In this document: one piece after another, positions 61,320-64,000 of the stretch
Layout of the letters: every line of letters begins with the position of its first letter
Numbering within the stretch: position 1 is the stretch's first letter
Source: Myxococcota bacterium
GTDB taxonomy: Bacteria > Myxococcota_A > UBA796
Assembly (NCBI GenBank): GCA_029251165.1
Contig: JAQXDW010000072.1
Coordinates: 62,001-126,000 of the forward strand
Length of the DNA stretch: 64,000 bases
Reading direction: 5' to 3'
Program-made: the position numbers and the translations under genes
The notes under the pieces: model-generated
What the model was told of the DNA's origin: nothing
What the model saw: only the letters and a program-made list of their open reading frames with translations
The model's database searches: none

Positions 61320-62707
61320 GTTCCCTCTCCGCTGCAGTCGTTGTCGATTCCATCGCCGTCAACCTCAACCTCGCCGGGGCTGACGGAGGCATCTGCATCG
61401 TCACAGTCCCCACCAGTCTCGGTGTAGCCGTCGCCGTCGTCGTCGTAGTTGTCGGTGCCCTCATCGACCGTGCCGTCGCAGTCGTTGTCCTGCCAGTCCG
61501 CGGACTCGATGCTGCCTGGGTAGGTGGAGGCATCGGAGTCGTCGCAGTCGCCGTCGTCCTCGGTGTAGCCGTCGCCGTCGTCGTCATAGGTGTCCGTGCC
61601 CTCGTCGATCACCCCGTCGCAGTCGTTGTCCTTGCCGTCGGGGAGCTCGGGCGCACCGGGGAAGATGCTGTCGTCGGTGTAGTCGCAGTCGCCGCCGGTC
61701 GTGGTGTAGCCGTCGCCGTCGCCGTCGAAGGTGCCGTCGTCGACCACCCCGTCGCAGTCGTCGTCGATGCCGTTGGCCATGTCCTCCACGCTCTCCGGGC
61801 TGATCTCGACGTCTCCGTCAGCGCAGTCGCCGTCGTTCTCGCTGAAGCCGTCGCCGTCGTCGTCGTAGCACTCGGTGCCCTCGTCGATGGTGCCGTCGCA
61901 GTTGTTGTCGAGGTCGTCGCAGACCTCCGCAGTCCCCGGACTCACTGTGTCCGTGAAGTCGTCGCAGTCACCGGCACAGAAGCCGAAGCCGTCGCCGTCG
62001 CTGTCGTAGAGATCGCCAGAGGCTGTCGAGCAGGCGTTGGCGCGCACATCCAGCGACAGCGACAGGGTGCCCTCGGTCACGCCGATGCCGACCTGCTCAG
62101 AGAGGTCCGCGACAGACGCCTGGAGGGTCAGGGAGAGACTCTCGCCAGGGGCGATCTCCGCTGGCATGGCCTCCGCGAGGAAGAAGGTGTCGTTGTCGAA
62201 GGCGATGCTGCTGAGGCTCAGCGGCACCCGTCCCTCATTGACCAGGGTGATCGGCTGCTGGGCGGTGGTCTCGGGCTGGACCGGGCCGAAGTCAATCAGC
62301 TCTGGCCAGATCCGGCCCGCTGCGACATCCGCCTCACCGCGCACCGTCACGACGTGCTGGTTCCCCTCCCCCTCGTCGGTGTACAGCGTGACCTCCGCCC
62401 AGTGATAGCCGGCGGTGCTCGGGGCGTACTCAAGGGTGAGCTCTGCCACTCCGCCGGCAGGGACGACCGGGAGTTCGTCCTCAACGAAGGAGAATACATC
62501 GCCCCCGACGGTGAGGATGTCCGCAGTCAGCACCGTGACCGCCCCTAGCGGGGAGGCGAGATCGAGGGTGATCGTGGCGACCTCTCCCACCGGGATGAGT
62601 CCGACATCAGAGAGCTGCGGGCTGACGATCAGCTCCTGCACCTCTGCTGTGATCTGATAGTCCGTGCCGCACGCGACCAAGAAGAGAAGGGAGGAAACCG
62701 TTCGCAT
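61316..62707 (-). CDS. Calcium-repeat lipoprotein with N-terminal ASPM/SPD-2/Hydin-like sandwich domains
   Basis: A 463-aa lipoprotein (lipobox FLVAC). Residues about 25-230 form two immunoglobulin-like sandwiches (SDVGLIPVGEVATITLDLA, LIDFGPVQPETTAQQPITLV) of the choice-of-anchor/ASPM-SPD-2-Hydin type. Five MopE-type repeats follow. The gene lacks the MYXO-CTERM tail and ends within a repeat at the 4-nt overlap with the next gene. A segment of one repeat is almost identical to one in the downstream 851-aa protein. It is probably its outer-membrane-anchored partner. Confidence 0.82.
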   Translation of the reverse strand: MRTVSSLLFLVACGTDYQITAEVQELIVSPQLSDVGLIPVGEVATITLDLASPLGAVTVLTADILTVGGDVFSFVEDELPVVPAGGVAELTLEYAPSTAGYHWAEVTLYTDEGEGNQHVVTVRGEADVAAGRIWPELIDFGPVQPETTAQQPITLVNEGRVPLSLSSIAFDNDTFFLAEAMPAEIAPGESLSLTLQASVADLSEQVGIGVTEGTLSLSLDVRANACSTASGDLYDSDGDGFGFCAGDCDDFTDTVSPGTAEVCDDLDNNCDGTIDEGTECYDDDGDGFSENDGDCADGDVEISPESVEDMANGIDDDCDGVVDDGTFDGDGDGYTTTGGDCDYTDDSIFPGAPELPDGKDNDCDGVIDEGTDTYDDDGDGYTEDDGDCDDSDASTYPGSIESADWQDNDCDGTVDEGTDNYDDDGDGYTETGGDCDDADASVSPGEVEVDGDGIDNDCSGEGT

Positions 62708-63051
62708 ACAAAACAGGATACAACGGCATTACAGAGCAGCACAAGTGCTCAGCATCAGGCCTTCATTGCTTCCCAATTCTCGCGGTGCTTGAGAGTGTGC
62801 GTTCTGCTGCACATCGAGCCTGTCATCGGCCTCGACAGGTAAGCGATGAGCCCGTCAGGTGGTCGAAATTCCACCACTCAGGGGGCCCACCGTCGAGAGC
62901 CCGGCGGCGCGGTGGCGGTAAAACCGTGTCGGCAGATTGGCCCCGAGACTGGACTGCGCAGAAGCGTGTTCACCACGTCTGCTCTGCACAGTCAGCCACA
63001 GCGAGAGGCGGCCGATGATCCGGAGGGACAAATTCTGTTAGCCCAGCAGCA
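62708..63051. other. Divergent intergenic region (344 nt)
   Basis: This holds the promoters of the calcium-repeat lipoprotein and selO. The part next to the lipoprotein gene is A+T-richer. A hairpin pairs GGTGG with CCACC near 62853-62870 around TCGAAATT. It looks like a tRNA T-arm, but no acceptor or anticodon stem fits around it. I see no gene here. Confidence 0.5.
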
Positions 63052-64000
63052 ATGCCACTGACTGACCTCACGATCGCCAGCCGCTTCGTCGACCACCTGC
63101 CCTCGGATCCAGAGCTCGCCAACTACACGCGGCCGGTCCACGCAGCCTGCTACTCCCGGGTCAGCCCCACCTCGGTCGCCGCGCCGACGCTGGTCGCCCA
63201 CTCCAGCGAAGTCGCCGAGCTCCTGGGGCTGTCGGATGCAGACTGCCGCAGCGATGACTTCGCCTCGGTGATGGGCGGCAATGCGCTGCTGGCCGGAATG
63301 AAGCCCTATGCGGCCTGCTACGGCGGACACCAGTTTGGCAATTGGGCCGGCCAGCTCGGAGACGGTCGGGCAATCACGCTGGGGGAGATCCTCCACAACG
63401 GGCAGTCCCTTGAGGTGCAGCTCAAGGGCGCCGGGCCGACACCATACTCCCGCCGCGCCGACGGCCGCGCAGTGCTCCGCTCCAGCATCCGGGAGTTCCT
63501 GTGTAGCGAAGCCATGGCTCACCTCGGGATCCCGACCACCCGCGCGCTCTCTCTGGTCCAGACCGGTGACGCCGTTGTCCGCGACATGTTCTACAACGGC
63601 AACGCAGCCCCCGAGCCCGGTGCAATCGTCGCTCGCGTGGCTCCGTCGTTCCTCCGGTTCGGCAGCTATCAGATCCACGCTGCCCGCCGGGACAACGACA
63701 CCCTGCGTGCGCTCGCAGACTACACCCTCCGCCACCACTTCGCCCACCTCGGCGCACCCTCACCGGAGACCTACACCGCCTGGCTGACCGAGGTATGCCG
63801 CCGAACCGCAGAGATGGTGGTCCACTGGATGCGAGTCGGGTTCGTCCATGGAGTGATGAACACCGACAACATGTCCGTGCTCGGGCTGACCATCGACTAT
63901 GGGCCGTACGGATGGATTGACGCCTACGACCACGACTGGACACCCAACACCACCGACGCTGGAGGCCGCCGCTACCGGTTCGGCTTCCAGCCTCGGATTG
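63052..64000 (+). CDS. selO: Protein adenylyltransferase SelO (YdiU family), N-terminal part
   Basis: 316 codons of a SelO protein cut by the window edge (full length is usually about 480-520). SelO is a pseudokinase that transfers AMP from ATP to Ser, Thr or Tyr of target proteins. Visible are YGGHQFGNWAGQLGDGRAI (nucleotide loop), VQLKGAGPTPYSRRADGRAV, SSIREFLCSEAM, the catalytic GFVHGVMNTDNMS and the DFG-like IDYGPYGW. The ATG at 63052 is the only start after an in-frame stop at 63016. No close SD is seen. It is divergent from the calcium-repeat lipoprotein. Confidence 0.93.
   Translation, partial: MPLTDLTIASRFVDHLPSDPELANYTRPVHAACYSRVSPTSVAAPTLVAHSSEVAELLGLSDADCRSDDFASVMGGNALLAGMKPYAACYGGHQFGNWAGQLGDGRAITLGEILHNGQSLEVQLKGAGPTPYSRRADGRAVLRSSIREFLCSEAMAHLGIPTTRALSLVQTGDAVVRDMFYNGNAAPEPGAIVARVAPSFLRFGSYQIHAARRDNDTLRALADYTLRHHFAHLGAPSPETYTAWLTEVCRRTAEMVVHWMRVGFVHGVMNTDNMSVLGLTIDYGPYGWIDAYDHDWTPNTTDAGGRRYRFGFQPRI

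Noticed and set aside
59000..61800. Regularly spaced DNA repeats that might suggest a CRISPR array
   Set aside because: The period of about 150 bp is in frame and encodes MopE-type repeats. There are no short identical repeats with unique spacers and no cas genes.
62845..62885. tRNA T-arm-like hairpin (GGTGG, TCGAAATT, CCACC)
   Set aside because: The loop is 8 nt, and no acceptor, D or anticodon stem can be formed around it.

Overview
This is a high-GC, gene-dense stretch of chromosome from a Gram-negative bacterium, most likely a Myxococcota or related deltaproteobacterial lineage. The evidence is indirect. Four proteins carry MopE-type calcium/metal-binding repeats, and three of these end in MYXO-CTERM-like tails (Cys, hydrophobic segment, Arg cluster). 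There are also many lipoproteins, an OmpA protein with a TSP3-type calcium loop, TPR proteins and a eukaryote-like PARP. No rRNA, tRNA, CRISPR array or insertion sequence was found. Start codons were moved inward wherever a Shine-Dalgarno (SD) site, signal peptide or 4-nt coupling overlap favoured it.

Layout. 0-9.4 kb: malonyl-CoA-synthetase-like ligase, cysteine-dioxygenase-like cupin, small HNH protein, OmpA protein, then an nrnA-like gene followed by a molybdenum hydroxylase. 9.4-19 kb: fabD, then on the minus strand two DUF4139 genes leading into zwf-pgl-gnd (oxidative pentose phosphate pathway) and leucyl aminopeptidase. 19.1-22.3 kb: a tightly coupled plus-strand operon of a 42-aa ORF, a ZorA-like and a ZorB-like motor pair, and an unclassified 243-aa protein. 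22.4-24.6 kb: family-2 glycosyltransferase and lipoprotein. 24.6-28.3 kb: a 131-aa unknown plus a WGR-PARP, divergent from a diguanylate cyclase. 28.4-31.1 kb: membrane protein, TPR-AAA+ ATPase and TPR membrane protein. 31-36.6 kb: beta-propeller lipoprotein, YgfZ-like folate protein behind an attenuator-like leader, HAD phosphatase and small envelope proteins. 36.6-45.6 kb: surface-glycan genes (ligase/polymerase-like, GT4, nucleotidyltransferase, GT2, GT87-like), a diheme cytochrome c and a LarA-like protein. 45.7-52.6 kb: membrane metallopeptidase, DUF547, DEAD-box helicase, polyproline lipoprotein, lipase, and a TetR regulator with two palindromic operators. 52.7-62.7 kb: exported calcium-repeat proteins, an APMAP/SMP-30-like propeller and a haem/copper monooxygenase-like lipoprotein. 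63.05 kb to the edge: the N-terminal part of SelO.

How it fits together. Overlapping stops and starts mark operons: zwf-pgl-gnd; the Zor-like operon; AAA-TPR; GT4-nucleotidyltransferase; LarA-like/lipoprotein/cytochrome; tetR-lipase; and the two large calcium-repeat genes. The two strongest candidates for unusual biology are the Zorya-like operon, which lacks any recognisable ZorC, ZorD or ZorE, and the WGR-PARP with its small partner. They lie about 2.3 kb apart, separated by two minus-strand envelope genes. All functions are inferred from motifs read by eye; no database search was run.
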